The position numbers were made by a program, and so were the translations under genes. Below are positions 28,336-38,044 of a DNA stretch of 64,000 nucleotides, one piece after another. Position 1 is the first letter of the stretch. Each line of letters starts with the position of its first letter. This stretch comes from JAITWN01 sp050486285 (lineage in GTDB: Bacteria; Pseudomonadota; Gammaproteobacteria; SZUA-140): the NCBI GenBank assembly GCA_050486285.1, contig JBJHCZ010000008.1:62001-126000 (forward strand), read 5' to 3'. A model generated the notes under the pieces. That model saw only the letters and a program-made list of their open reading frames with translations. It did not search any database and was not told where the DNA came from.

Positions 28336-28582
28336 CCTGGCCGGTGAGCTGAAGGTACTTCCGGTGCAGTTCTTCCTCGGACTCGACGTGGTTCGGGTCC
28401 TTCGGAATGCAGTCGACCGGACAGACCACGACGCATTGCGGCTTGTCGAAGTGGCCGACGCACTCGGTGCACAGGGCCGGGTCGATCACATAGATCTCCG
28501 GTCCCTGCGAAATGGCGCCGTTCGGGCATTCGGGTTCGCAGACATCGCAGTTGATGCATTCATCGGTGATGATCAGTGACAT
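28328..28582 (-). CDS. YfhL/Fdx-type 2[4Fe-4S] ferredoxin
   Basis: An 84-residue ferredoxin with two cluster motifs: CINCDVCEPECPNGAI (residues 9-24) and CTECVGHFDKPQCVVVCPVDCI (38-59). The second motif has the seven-residue insertion between cysteines that marks the Allochromatium vinosum-type/YfhL ferredoxins of low potential. It shares ends with ggt (overlap of the ggt start) and lies nine bases from coaD, the arrangement known in Pseudomonas. Confidence 0.95.
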   Translation of the reverse strand: MSLIITDECINCDVCEPECPNGAISQGPEIYVIDPALCTECVGHFDKPQCVVVCPVDCIPKDPNHVESEEELHRKYLQLTGQDG

Positions 28583-28591
28583 GGTGCAACC

Positions 28592-29071
28592 TCAACGCAT
28601 TTTATCCTTCAGCGCGGCCATGACCCCGGGATGGACGAAACCGGAGACGTCGCCGCCGAGTCCGGCGATCTCCTTGACCAGGCTCGCGGATATGTAGCCG
28701 TACTGTTCCGCCGGCATCAGGTACAGGGTCTCGATGTCCGGCGCCAGCCGCCGGTTCATGCCGGCCAGCTGGAACTCGTATTCGAAGTCCGACACCGCGC
28801 GCAGCCCGCGCACGATGACCTCGGCGTGCTGTTCGCGCGCGAAGTCGACCAGCAGGCGGTCGAAGCCGAGGATCTCGACGTTTTTTATATCGGCCAGCGC
28901 CAGCCGGGCCATAGCGATGCGCTCGTCGAGCGTGAAGGTCGGGCGCTTGGACGGGTTCGCGGCGATCGCGACAATGACCCGGTCGAACAGCCGCGCGGCG
29001 CGGTCGACGAGGTCGCTGTGGCCGTGGGTGATCGGATCGAAGGTGCCGGGATAGATCGCGGTCAGTCTCAT
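28592..29071 (-). CDS. coaD: Phosphopantetheine adenylyltransferase
   Basis: Transfers AMP to 4'-phosphopantetheine, the penultimate CoA step. The nucleotidyltransferase motif YPGTFDPITHGH is near residue 7, and the second motif YGYISASLVKEIAGLGGDVSGFVHP near residue 123. Length 159 is standard. ATG 29071 gives the family start MRLTAIYPGTFDP; the frame upstream is a GC artefact. coaBC and coaE are also in this window. Confidence 0.97.
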   Translation of the reverse strand: MRLTAIYPGTFDPITHGHSDLVDRAARLFDRVIVAIAANPSKRPTFTLDERIAMARLALADIKNVEILGFDRLLVDFAREQHAEVIVRGLRAVSDFEYEFQLAGMNRRLAPDIETLYLMPAEQYGYISASLVKEIAGLGGDVSGFVHPGVMAALKDKMR

Positions 29072-29090
29072 CGGCCCAGTATATCGCGTT

Positions 29091-29672
29091 TCATCGGCCG
29101 GATTCGCGGCGGTACAGCCGGGTCGCGACCTGTCCGGCGGCCTGTTCGCGGTAGACCTGCCAGTTGTCGGGGATTTCGGGCGGCGGGTCGGCGCGATCGG
29201 CCTCGGTGTAGATCCAGGCGCCGGGAGAGAGCAGGCCATGGCGTTCGAGCCGCGCCGCGCATTCGCCGAGGAGGTGGTCGCGGAACGGCGGGTCGAGGAA
29301 CACGATATCGAACGGTCCCTGCGCGCAGGCCGCGAGATATTCAAAGGCCTCGGACCAGATCACCGCGGCATTGCCGGCCCCGAGCGCGGTGAGGTTCGCC
29401 TGCAACTGCTGGACGACGCGGATATCCTCATCGACGAACACCGCGCGCGCCGCGCCGCGCGACAGGGCCTCGAAGCCGAGCGCGCCGCTGCCGGCAAAGA
29501 GGTCGAGGCAACGCGCGCCGGGGACCGCGTCGCGCAACCAGTTGAACAGCGTCTCGCGCACGCGATCCGGGGTCGGCCGCACGCCGGTCTCGCTGTCAAA
29601 CGCGATGCGGCGGCTGCGCCAGACGCCGCCGATGATGCGAACCTGCCCGGGCTTAGCGCGCGGACCGGCCAA
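29091..29672 (-). CDS. rsmD: 16S rRNA (guanine966-N2)-methyltransferase RsmD
   Basis: SAM-dependent methyltransferase acting on m2G966 of 16S rRNA. The RPTPDRVRETLFNWL signature (residues 32-46), SAM loop CLDLFAGSGALGFEALSRGA and the catalytic DPPF are all present. Length 193. It is upstream of coaD, its usual neighbour, and overlaps the 3' end of the M16 peptidase gene by 20 bases. Confidence 0.95.
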   Translation of the reverse strand: MAGPRAKPGQVRIIGGVWRSRRIAFDSETGVRPTPDRVRETLFNWLRDAVPGARCLDLFAGSGALGFEALSRGAARAVFVDEDIRVVQQLQANLTALGAGNAAVIWSEAFEYLAACAQGPFDIVFLDPPFRDHLLGECAARLERHGLLSPGAWIYTEADRADPPPEIPDNWQVYREQAAGQVATRLYRRESGR

Positions 29673-31008
29673 CCGTCACCGTGACCATGCGCGCCGGGTC
29701 GACGCGACGCTGGAAGGCGTCGCGGATGTCCGCGCGCGTGACCGCCTCGACCCGCGCGTTGAAGGTGTCGAGATAATCGAGCGGCAGCCCGTAGAAGCCG
29801 ATTACCGCGAGATTGCCGGCGATGTCGCGATTGCTCGCGATGCGCAGCGGGAAGCCGCCGGTGATGTTGCGCGTCGCCGCCGTCAGTTCCTTCGCGGTCG
29901 GACCCTCGTCGATGAAATCGCCGAGCGTCGCAAACAGCACCTCGATCGCGGTCGCGGCCTGTTCGTTCTGGGTCTGCAGGCCGAGCAGGTAAGGACCCGG
30001 CGCGCGCATCGGCGAGAAATAGCTGTAGGCGCTGTAGGCGAGGCCGCGCTTGTCCCGCACCTCGTCGGTGATGCGCGAGACCAGTCCGCTGCCGCCGAGG
30101 ATGTGGTTGCCGACGTAGAGCGCGAAATAATCGGGATCCTCGCGCGTCATGCCGGCCTGGCCGGCGAGGACATGGGTCTGGCTCGACGGGAACTCGATAT
30201 GGATGCGCCGCGCCTCGGCGGACGCCGGTTCCGGCGCCGGCACGGGCGGCAGCGCCGGCGCCGCCGCGCCCGCGGGCAGGCCGCCGGTCAGCCGATCGGC
30301 GACGGCCTCGGCGCCGGCGCGATCGAGCGCGCCGGTGATCGCGACGACCGCGTTGCGGGCGACATAGTATTCACCGTGATAGGCCGCCAGCTCATCGCGG
30401 GTCAGCGCCGCGAGCGATTCCGGCGTGCCGAGCGGATGCGACGCATAGGGATGATCGCGGTAGACCGCGCGCCAGAACGCGTTCGACGCAAGGTCGCCGG
30501 GCGACTGCTCCTCGCGCTGCAGCGCGGTCAGCAGGCGGTTGCGCTCGCGCTCGAGCGCATCTTCCGGGAAGGTCGGCGCGCGCAGGATCCGCGCCAGCGT
30601 GTCGAGCGCGGGTTCGAGATATGCGGGGGCGCTCAGGCTGCGCAGCGTCACCAGCGCCATGTCGCGGTGCGACTCGGCGCCGAAGCGCGCGCCGAGGTCC
30701 TCGAAGGCCTCGGCGATCGCGTCGGCATCGAGCCCGCCGGCGCCGCTGTCGAGCAGCCGGTTGGTCAGTTGCGCGACGCCGGGCCTGTCGCCGTCGCGCG
30801 CGCTGCCGGCGTCGAACACGACCTGGACATCGACCATCGGCAGCTCCGGCGCGGCGACGAAATACACGCGCGCGCCGTTCGCGGTCTCCCAGTGCTCGAT
30901 CTCGAGCGGCGCGGCCTTGGCGATCGTGAACGCGCAGGCACATAGCAGCGCCAGTAGCAGGGCCGGCAGCGACATCGGCGGGGATAGCGGGCGGCGGGTC
31001 GGGCGCAT
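29653..31008 (-). CDS. M16 peptidase-like protein, non-catalytic partner
   Basis: Exported protein of the insulinase family. A signal peptide (LPALLLALLCACAFTIAKA) precedes two M16 half domains. The zinc motif HxxEH expected after the first strand is absent (GVAQLTNRLLDSGAGG in that position), so this is the inactive subunit. The C-terminal half retains the R/Y-type pair region (EVRDKRGLAYSAYSYF). Bacterial M16 pairs work as heterodimers with the active partner encoded just upstream. Start 31008 follows AGGAGG; ATG 31029 is an alternative. Confidence 0.88.
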   Translation of the reverse strand: MRPTRRPLSPPMSLPALLLALLCACAFTIAKAAPLEIEHWETANGARVYFVAAPELPMVDVQVVFDAGSARDGDRPGVAQLTNRLLDSGAGGLDADAIAEAFEDLGARFGAESHRDMALVTLRSLSAPAYLEPALDTLARILRAPTFPEDALERERNRLLTALQREEQSPGDLASNAFWRAVYRDHPYASHPLGTPESLAALTRDELAAYHGEYYVARNAVVAITGALDRAGAEAVADRLTGGLPAGAAAPALPPVPAPEPASAEARRIHIEFPSSQTHVLAGQAGMTREDPDYFALYVGNHILGGSGLVSRITDEVRDKRGLAYSAYSYFSPMRAPGPYLLGLQTQNEQAATAIEVLFATLGDFIDEGPTAKELTAATRNITGGFPLRIASNRDIAGNLAVIGFYGLPLDYLDTFNARVEAVTRADIRDAFQRRVDPARMVTVTVGRSAR

Positions 31009-31036
31009 GTCGGCGGGAGGCCTCCTCATGACCGGA

Positions 31037-32458
31037 TCAACGCAGGTGGCGCCCGCCGGCGGCCGCCGGGGGCGCCGGCGGCGCATCGATCGGCAGCGGC
31101 TCGAGCACCGCGACGGTCAGACGGTCATCGATCAGATAGCGACGCGCGACCTCGCGCACCTGCTCCGCAGTGATCGCCTCGACGCGCGCGACATACTCGT
31201 CGGCAATGCGCCAGTCGAGGCCGACGGTCTCGAGGATGCCGATGATCATCGCCTGGTAGAACTGTGAATCGCGCTGGTAGACGTCCTCGGCAACGACCTG
31301 CGCCTTGACGCGCGCGAGCTCGGCGTCGGAGACCGGCTCGTCCTGCAGGCGCGCGACCTGCGCGCGCAGCGCCGCCTCGAGTTCCGCGATCGAACGCCCC
31401 TGCGCCGGCGTGCCGCTCAGCACGAACAGGTCCTCCATCCGCGACGCGAGACTGTAACTCGCGCCCGCGCCCGACGCGACGCGATCCCCGCGCACCAGGT
31501 GTCGCGACAGCCGCGCGCTGTCGCCGCCGTCGAGGATCCCGGCCAGCACCTCGAGCGCGTAGGGCTCCCAGTCCTCCGGGGCAGTCATCAGCGTCGGGGT
31601 CTTGTAGCCCATCAACAGGGACGGCACCCGCGCCGGCGCCCGCACCGTGACCCGCCGCTCGCCGCGCTGTTCGGGCTCGACGCGCGGCTTCAGCGCCGGC
31701 ACCTCGCCGCGCTTCACGCGGCCGAAGTGCTTGCGCGCGAGCCGGTACACCGCGTCCGGCTCGACATCGCCGACCACGACCAGCGTCGCGTTGTTCGGCG
31801 CATACCACTTCCGGTACCACTCGCGCAGGTCGGCGACCGTCATGTGCTCGAGATCATCCATCCAGCCGATCACCGGGATCCGGTACGGCGACGCCGTGAA
31901 CGCCGTCGCCGACAACTGCTCGAACGCCAGCGCCTGCGGATTGTCCTCGGTGCGCAGCCGCCGCTCCTCCTTGACGACCTCGATCTCCTTCAGGAACTCG
32001 TCCTCCGGCAACAGCAGATTCCGCATCCGGTCCGCCTCCAGCTCGAAACTGATCGCGAGCCGGCTTCGCTCGAGCTGCTGGAAATACGCCGTATAGTCGC
32101 GCCCGGTAAACGCATTCTCGCGCCCGCCCTGCCCGGCGATGATGCGCGAGAACTCCCCGGGCGCATGCTTCCTCGTGCCCTTGAACATCATGTGCTCGAG
32201 CGCATGCGACACCCCGGTGACGCCGTCGTACTCGTAACTGCTGCCGACCTTGTACCACACCTGCGACACCACCACCGGCGCCCGCCGGTCCGGCTTCACG
32301 ATCAGCTTGAGGCCGTTATCGAGTATGAATTCGCGCGTGGAGGCAGGTTCGGCTACGGCAACGGACATGAATGTGCCGATGAGCAGTACTGCCGGCAGCA
32401 CGGACCCCCCCGCGCGCCTGACCACGGAAACAAGCAATCGACACACCTGGTTACCCAT
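31037..32458 (-). CDS. M16 zinc metallopeptidase, catalytic subunit
   Basis: Exported insulinase/PqqL-type peptidase. The active site HALEHMMFKGT holds HxxEH near residue 84, with the third ligand glutamate in EIEVVKEERRL near residue 160. The N-terminal hydrophobic segment (VLPAVLLIGTFMSVAVAEPA) is a signal peptide or lipoprotein-free anchor. Two M16 domains, 473 residues. It is divergent from ftsY and followed by its inactive partner, the same order as in Pseudomonas. Confidence 0.92.
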   Translation of the reverse strand: MGNQVCRLLVSVVRRAGGSVLPAVLLIGTFMSVAVAEPASTREFILDNGLKLIVKPDRRAPVVVSQVWYKVGSSYEYDGVTGVSHALEHMMFKGTRKHAPGEFSRIIAGQGGRENAFTGRDYTAYFQQLERSRLAISFELEADRMRNLLLPEDEFLKEIEVVKEERRLRTEDNPQALAFEQLSATAFTASPYRIPVIGWMDDLEHMTVADLREWYRKWYAPNNATLVVVGDVEPDAVYRLARKHFGRVKRGEVPALKPRVEPEQRGERRVTVRAPARVPSLLMGYKTPTLMTAPEDWEPYALEVLAGILDGGDSARLSRHLVRGDRVASGAGASYSLASRMEDLFVLSGTPAQGRSIAELEAALRAQVARLQDEPVSDAELARVKAQVVAEDVYQRDSQFYQAMIIGILETVGLDWRIADEYVARVEAITAEQVREVARRYLIDDRLTVAVLEPLPIDAPPAPPAAAGGRHLR

Positions 32459-32556
32459 CGATCAGCAGCTTTTGGTAGGATACGTGATCAATGCACGGCA
32501 GCGCCGCGCCGAAGAGCGTCCATTGTACACGACTCCCCCGACGACCTGACAACCCG

Positions 32557-33519
32557 ATGGAACCCGCCGAAACCCACTCCAGCAAGCCCGGATTCTTCGG
32601 CCGCCTGAAGGAACGCCTCAGCCGCACCCGCAGCGGCCTCGTCGAAGGCGTCGCCGGTCTCGTCCTCGGCCGCAAGAAGATCGACGACGCGCTGATCGAA
32701 GACATCGAGGCCGTCCTGCTCGGCGCCGACGTCGGCGTCGACGCGACAAGGCAGATCATCGCCGACCTCGAGGCCCGCATCTCCCGCAAACAGCTCCAGG
32801 ACAGCGACGCCCTGCTCGCCGCGCTGCGCGAAGACCTCGCCGCGCTGCTCGCCCCGTGCACCGCGCCGCTCGACGTCGGCACCGCAAAACCATTCGTGAT
32901 CCTGATGGCCGGCATCAACGGCGCCGGCAAGACGACGACCATCGGCAAGCTCGCGCGCCGCTTCCAGGCCGAGGGCAAGAAGGTCATGCTCGCCGCCGGC
33001 GACACCTTCCGCGCCGCCGCGGTCGAACAGCTCCAGGTCTGGGGCGAACGCAACCACATTGCCGTCATCGCCCAGCAGCGCGCGTCGGATCCCGCCTCGG
33101 TCGTGTTCGACGCGATGGAGGCTGCGAAGGCGCGCGGCATCGACGTCCTGATCATCGACACCGCCGGCCGGCTGCACACCCAGTCGAACCTGATGGCCGA
33201 GTTGCAGAAGGTCCGGCGCGTCATCGCCAAGGTCGATGACAGCGCGCCGCACGAGGTCATGCTCGTGCTCGATGCCGGCACCGGCCAGAACGCGGTCGCC
33301 CAGGCCGGCCAGTTCCGGGACGCGATCGGCGTCACCGGCATCACGCTGACCAAGCTCGACGGCACCGCGAAGGGCGGCGTCATCTTCGCGATCGCGAAGA
33401 AATTCGGCATCCCGATCCGCTTCGTCGGCGTCGGCGAAGGCATCGAAGACCTGCGTCCGTTCGACGCGACGGAATTCGTCGCCGCGCTGTTCGACCCGGT
33501 CGAGCAGCGGGGCGGCTGA
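32557..33519 (+). CDS. ftsY: Signal recognition particle receptor FtsY
   Basis: GTPase that docks the SRP-ribosome complex at the membrane. N domain helices are at 10-100; G1 is GINGAGKTTTIGKLA near residue 130, then DTFRAAAVEQL, DTAGRLHTQSNLM, TKLDGTAKGG, and GVGEGIEDLRPF at the end. Length 320, with almost no acidic A domain, which is shorter than in E. coli. ATG 32557 gives MEPAETHSS; upstream frame is unlikely to be coding. Confidence 0.96.
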   Translation: MEPAETHSSKPGFFGRLKERLSRTRSGLVEGVAGLVLGRKKIDDALIEDIEAVLLGADVGVDATRQIIADLEARISRKQLQDSDALLAALREDLAALLAPCTAPLDVGTAKPFVILMAGINGAGKTTTIGKLARRFQAEGKKVMLAAGDTFRAAAVEQLQVWGERNHIAVIAQQRASDPASVVFDAMEAAKARGIDVLIIDTAGRLHTQSNLMAELQKVRRVIAKVDDSAPHEVMLVLDAGTGQNAVAQAGQFRDAIGVTGITLTKLDGTAKGGVIFAIAKKFGIPIRFVGVGEGIEDLRPFDATEFVAALFDPVEQRGG

Positions 33520-33537
33520 GACCGCGGTCACCGGACG

Positions 33538-34217
<680 letters not shown>

Positions 34218-34221
<4 letters not shown>

Positions 34222-35327
34222 GCGAGTTCGGCATCCCCGAGAGCCTGCGGCGGCGACCGGCGGATGACGCGGCCGGACGGGCGCAGGCGTCGCCGCCGGT
34301 GGGGCAGGGAGATCCGCGGCAGGCGTTCGATCCCGCGCCGGCGGATGAGCGCGAAGAGTCGTCGCGATCCACGACGCGGGTCAGGACGCGGCGGGTCGGC
34401 GTTTCCCGCCGCATCGGCGCCTGGGGCGAGCACCACCTGCAGGCGCTGTTCAGCACGCTCGGCCGTATTGCGCGCACGCCGTTCTCGAGCGCGATGACGA
34501 TCGCGGTGCTCGGCATCGCGCTGGCGCTGCCGACCGGTCTGCACGTGATGCTGCAGAACGTGCAGACGCTGAGCGCAGGCTGGGACGACGCCGCGCAGAT
34601 CTCGCTCTTCATGCAGCGTGATCTCGACGACGGCGCGGTACGGCGCATCGCCACCGAAATCGCCGCGCTGCCGCAGGTCGCCGCGACCAGCCACGTCACG
34701 CCGTCCGAGGCCCTCGACGAGTTCCAGCGCCTGTCCGGCTTCGGCAAGGTGCTCGACGCGCTGCGCGAGAATCCGCTGCCGGCGTTGATCATCGTCCAGC
34801 CGGGCCCTGAGCATCGCGCGCCGCACGAGGTCGAGGCGCTGCTGCGGACGTTGCGCGAACGGCCGGGCGTCGATCTCGCCCAGCTCGACATGGAATGGGT
34901 CGAGCGCCTGCACGCGATCACCGAGATCGGCAAGCGCGGTGTACTGGTGCTCGCGGTGCTGCTGTCGCTGGCGGTCCTGCTGATCATCGGCAACACGATC
35001 CGCCTCGCGATCCAGAACCGCCGCGAGGAGATCGTCGTCCAGAAACTGATCGGGGCGACCGATGCCTTCATCCGCCGGCCGTTCCTGTACAGCGGCCTGC
35101 TCTACGGACTGTTCGGCGCGGTATTCGCGTGGCTGCTGGTCAGCCTGTCCTTGTGGTTGCTCGACGGCCCGGTCGCGCGCCTGTCCGCGCTGTACAACAG
35201 CCCGTTCACGCTCGACCGCATCGGCCTCGAGGCCAGCGCCCTGCTGGTCGCCGGCGGCGTCCTGCTCGGCCTCGCCGGGGCCTGGCTCGCGGTCAGCCGC
35301 CACCTGCGCGAGATCGAACCGAGCTGA
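34218..35327 (+). CDS. ftsX: Cell division protein FtsX
   Basis: Inner-membrane permease-like partner of FtsE. A long cytoplasmic N-terminus of about 80 residues, rich in R/P/A and probably disordered, is followed by membrane segment 1 (FSSAMTIAVLGIALALPTGLHVML), a periplasmic loop, and three C-terminal membrane segments (VLVLAVLLSLAVLLIIGNTI; LLYGLFGAVFAWLLVSLSLWLL; ALLVAGGVLLGLAGAWLAV). NRREEIVVQKLIGATDAFIRRPF is the conserved FtsX motif. Length 369. Confidence 0.95.
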
Positions 35328-35397
35328 CCCTCGGGTCGACTCCTCAAGTTGTTGTTCCTGAAGACGAAAAATAATCATTGAACGGCCGTGTCGGGGC

Positions 35398-35410
35398 GGG
35401 GTCGGATTCA
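35398..35410 (+). repeat. Solo left tip of the GGGGTC palindrome family (degenerate)
   Basis: GGGGTCGGATTCA matches the outer left arm of the element at 17779-17798 over 13 bases, but no matching right arm is present. It lies in the ftsX-rpoH gap. It may be a remnant. Confidence 0.4.
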
Positions 35411-35450
35411 TCAGGATACATCGGGGCGGGCCGGGAACTTTTCCCCGCTA

Positions 35451-35480
35451 TTGGCACTCATATCCAATGAGTGCTAAAAT
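35451..35480 (+). promoter_or_regulatory. CIRCE (HrcA operator) inside a sigma-70 promoter of rpoH
   Basis: TTGGCACTC-ATATCCAAT-GAGTGCTAA at 35451-35477 matches the CIRCE consensus TTAGCACTC-N9-GAGTGCTAA at 17 of 18 defined bases with the exact nine-base spacer. The same stretch forms a promoter TTGGCA, 18-base spacer, TAAAAT (35451-35480), so HrcA would block RNA polymerase. The predicted transcript starts about 45 bases before the rpoH ATG. A second promoter TTGTTG-N17-TAATCA lies upstream at 35349-35377. Confidence 0.85.
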
Positions 35481-35531
35481 CAACACCAATTGATTGATAT
35501 TCAAACCCTTTCAGGGAGGGATCCGAGATCC

Positions 35532-36383
35532 ATGAGCAAGCAGCCGGAAATGAATCTGGTATTGCACAGCGGCAGCCTGGAAGCCTATATACAGAGCGTC
35601 AGCGCGATCCCGGTGCTCAGCGCCGAGGAGGAGCGGGCGCTCGCGATCCGTTACCGCGATGAGCAGGACCTCGACGCCGCGCGCCAACTGGTGCTGTCGA
35701 ACCTGCGCTTCGTCGCCCATATCGCGCGCGGCTACAGCGGTTACGGCCTGTCCCAGTCCGACCTGATCCAGGAAGGCAACATCGGCCTGATGAAGGCGGT
35801 GAAGCGCTTCGACCCGGACATGAACGTGCGCCTGGTGTCGTACGCGGTGCACTGGATCCGCGCCGAGATCCACGAATTCATCCTGCGCAACTGGCGCATC
35901 GTCAAGGTCGCGACGACGAAGGCGCAGCGCAAGCTGTTTTTCAACCTGCGCAGCGCGAAGAAGACGCTGGCGTGGTTCGGCAGTGACGAGATCGACGCGG
36001 TCGCGAAGGACCTCGGCGTGCGTCCCGAGGACGTCGTCGAGATGGAATCGCGCATCAGCGGCTATGATGCGTCGTTCGATCCGCTGACCGATCGTGAAGA
36101 CGACGAGCGCGCGTTCGCGCCGGCCGCGTATCTCCAGGACCTGAGCATGGATCCGACCACGCAGGTCGAGCAGGCCGACTGGGATGCGCGCAACGAGGAA
36201 AACCTGCGCGTGGCGATGGACGGTCTCGACGACCGCAGCCGCGACATCCTCCAGCAGCGCTGGCTGAATGACGACAAGGCGACCTTGCAGGATCTCGCCG
36301 ACAAGTACCAGGTCTCCGCCGAGCGCATCCGCCAGCTCGAGAAGAGCGCCTTCCGCAAGCTCCGCGATTCCCTGGAAGCCTGA
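35532..36383 (+). CDS. rpoH: RNA polymerase sigma-32 factor RpoH
   Basis: Heat-shock sigma factor. Region 2 (NLRFVAHIARGYSGYGLSQSDLIQEGNIGLMKAVKRFDP and VSYAVHWIRAEI) is near residues 50-115; the RpoH box QRKLFFNLRSAKK near 133 identifies the class; region 4 has TLQDLADKYQVSAERIRQLEKSAFRKLR at the C-terminus. Length 283. ATG 35532 gives the family start. It sits after ftsEX as in most gammaproteobacteria, but its promoter carries a CIRCE element. Confidence 0.97.
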   Translation: MSKQPEMNLVLHSGSLEAYIQSVSAIPVLSAEEERALAIRYRDEQDLDAARQLVLSNLRFVAHIARGYSGYGLSQSDLIQEGNIGLMKAVKRFDPDMNVRLVSYAVHWIRAEIHEFILRNWRIVKVATTKAQRKLFFNLRSAKKTLAWFGSDEIDAVAKDLGVRPEDVVEMESRISGYDASFDPLTDREDDERAFAPAAYLQDLSMDPTTQVEQADWDARNEENLRVAMDGLDDRSRDILQQRWLNDDKATLQDLADKYQVSAERIRQLEKSAFRKLRDSLEA

Positions 36384-36397
36384 TCGCCGCCCCCGCG

Positions 36398-36435
36398 AAG
36401 CCCTGCTTCCCCGACCGGGGAGGCGGGGCTTTTTA
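36398..36435 (+). terminator. Intrinsic terminator after rpoH
   Basis: AAGCCCTGCTTCCCCG-ACC-GGGGAGGCGGGGCTT forms a long stem with one G-T pair and is followed by TTT TATT. It starts 15 bases after the rpoH stop. Confidence 0.88.
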
Positions 36436-36439
36436 TTCG

Positions 36440-36457
36440 GGGGTCAGCGCTGACCCC
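36440..36457. repeat. Minimal GGGGTCAG palindrome R4 at the bioD 3' end
   Basis: GGGGTCAGCGCTGACCCC is a perfect 18-base palindrome with the family tips and almost no stem insert. It encodes the last residues of BioD (WGQR and stop). Confidence 0.75.
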
Positions 36458-37136
36458 ATAACCTGTCGAGGTCCAGGCAGGCCGCGATGCGGTCGGGATC
36501 GGGCGCGTCGAGGTATGGGACGATGCCGACAAGCGGCGCCGGTATGCGCTTCCTCAGCGTATCGATATTGCCGTCGGCCTGGCGCGCGTGCGGATCGATG
36601 CGGTTCGCGATCCAGCCGGCGAAGGGCAGGCCCGAGTCGGTGATCGCGCGGCTGGTCAGCAGCGCATGGTTGAGGCAGCCGAGGCGGATGCCGGCGATGA
36701 GGATCACCGGCAGTTCGCAGGCGCGCGCGATGTCGGCCATGGTCTCGCTGTCGCTGATCGGCACTTCCCAGCCGCCGGCGCCCTCGAGGACGACGACGTC
36801 GGCCTGCGCCTGCAGGCGATGGAGGTCGTCGACGATCGCGCCGATGTCGATGGTGTCGTGCTGCAATGCCGCGGCGATATGCGGCGACACCGGCTCGGTG
36901 AAGGCATAGCGGTTCATCAGCGCGCGCGGCGGGGCCGGTTCGCTGCCCTCGCGCGCCAGCGTCATGACGTCCTCGTTGAGGATGCCGTCGGCGGACATGA
37001 TGCCGCCGCAGGACACCGGCTTCATGCCGGCCACCCGCAAGCCGCGCGCCCGGAGCGCGCGCATCAGGCCGGCGGCGACGACGGTCTTGCCGACGTCGGT
37101 ATCGGTGCCGGTGATGAAGAAGCCGCGTGCTTTCAT
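36444..37136 (-). CDS. bioD: Dethiobiotin synthetase
   Basis: Closes the ureido ring of dethiobiotin from DAPA, CO2 and ATP. P-loop GTDTDVGKTVVAAGL near residue 10, lysine and substrate loop KPVSCGG near 39, and VVLEGAGGWEVPIS near 114. Length 230. The start overlaps the bioC stop (ATGA). The final codons are made from an 18-base palindromic repeat. Confidence 0.95.
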   Translation of the reverse strand: MKARGFFITGTDTDVGKTVVAAGLMRALRARGLRVAGMKPVSCGGIMSADGILNEDVMTLAREGSEPAPPRALMNRYAFTEPVSPHIAAALQHDTIDIGAIVDDLHRLQAQADVVVLEGAGGWEVPISDSETMADIARACELPVILIAGIRLGCLNHALLTSRAITDSGLPFAGWIANRIDPHARQADGNIDTLRKRIPAPLVGIVPYLDAPDPDRIAACLDLDRLWGQR

Positions 37137-38044
37137 GATCCCGGTCCGTGTCTGCGCGTCAGCCCGGACAGCGGTACCCGCACTGCGTCCGCGCCTGGCC
37201 TTACCTTAACGGTTTCGCGCGCGGGCATCCAGCAATGGCCGTACACCACCTCCCAGGTCGCCGGCAGGCGGCCGTCGCGACGAAAGGCCTCGTAGGCGTC
37301 GATGACTTGCGCAAGCCGGCCGCGTCCGGTCAGGCCCCGCGGCCGGCCGCCGGTGATATTGTGCGCGCCGAGTTGTTTCAGGTCGCGCATCAGCGCACCG
37401 GCATCGGCGTAGGTCAGCGTGATGTCCTCGCGATCCATGACCGGCTCGCTGAATCCGAGTCGCATCAGCGCATCGCCGATGTCGTGCATGTCGACGAAGG
37501 CGTTGACGTGGTTGTGGCCGTCGACGCCGGCCCAGCTCGCGCGCAGTTCCTTCAGCGTGTCGGGACCGAAGGTCGTGAACATCAGCAGGCCGCCGGGGCG
37601 CAGCGCGCGGCGGAAGCCGGCGAGCGCGGCGTCGAGATCGCTACACCATTGCAGCATCAGATTCGACACGATCATGTCGAGGTTGCTGTCCGCGAACGGC
37701 AGGCGTTCGGCGTCGGCGCAGACGAACAGGCGTCGCCCGCGCCAGCGCGCGAGGCGCGGGGCGATGGCGCGCGCCTCGCGCAACATCGCCGGCGCGATGT
37801 CGAGCGCGACGAGACGCGCGCGGGGGTAGCGGCGACCGAGGGCATTGGTCAGCTCGCCGGCGCCGGCGCCGGCGTCGAGGATGGTCTCCGGCTGCAGGCG
37901 GATCAGGTCGAGGCGTTCGAGCAGCCGCGCGGCGACCTCGCGCTGCACGACCGCGGCGCCGGCATAGCCGTCCGCGGCGCGGTCGAACGCGGCGCGCACG
38001 AGACGCTTGTCGAGCGCATAGCGGTCGTCAGGGCCGGCCGTCAT
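37133..38044 (-). CDS. bioC: Malonyl-ACP O-methyltransferase BioC
   Basis: Methylates malonyl-ACP to start pimelate synthesis by hijacking fatty acid elongation. The SAM motif ILDAGAGAGELTNALGRRYP is near residue 48, DAERLPFADSNLDMIVSNLMLQW near 105, followed by FRRALRPGGLLMFTTFGPDTLKELR. Length 303, longer than E. coli BioC (251), with a C-terminal extension of about 45 residues (from GRLPATWEVVYGHCW), as in several Pseudomonas-type proteins. ATG 38044 overlaps bioH by 17 bases. Confidence 0.92.
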   Translation of the reverse strand: MTAGPDDRYALDKRLVRAAFDRAADGYAGAAVVQREVAARLLERLDLIRLQPETILDAGAGAGELTNALGRRYPRARLVALDIAPAMLREARAIAPRLARWRGRRLFVCADAERLPFADSNLDMIVSNLMLQWCSDLDAALAGFRRALRPGGLLMFTTFGPDTLKELRASWAGVDGHNHVNAFVDMHDIGDALMRLGFSEPVMDREDITLTYADAGALMRDLKQLGAHNITGGRPRGLTGRGRLAQVIDAYEAFRRDGRLPATWEVVYGHCWMPARETVKVRPGADAVRVPLSGLTRRHGPGS

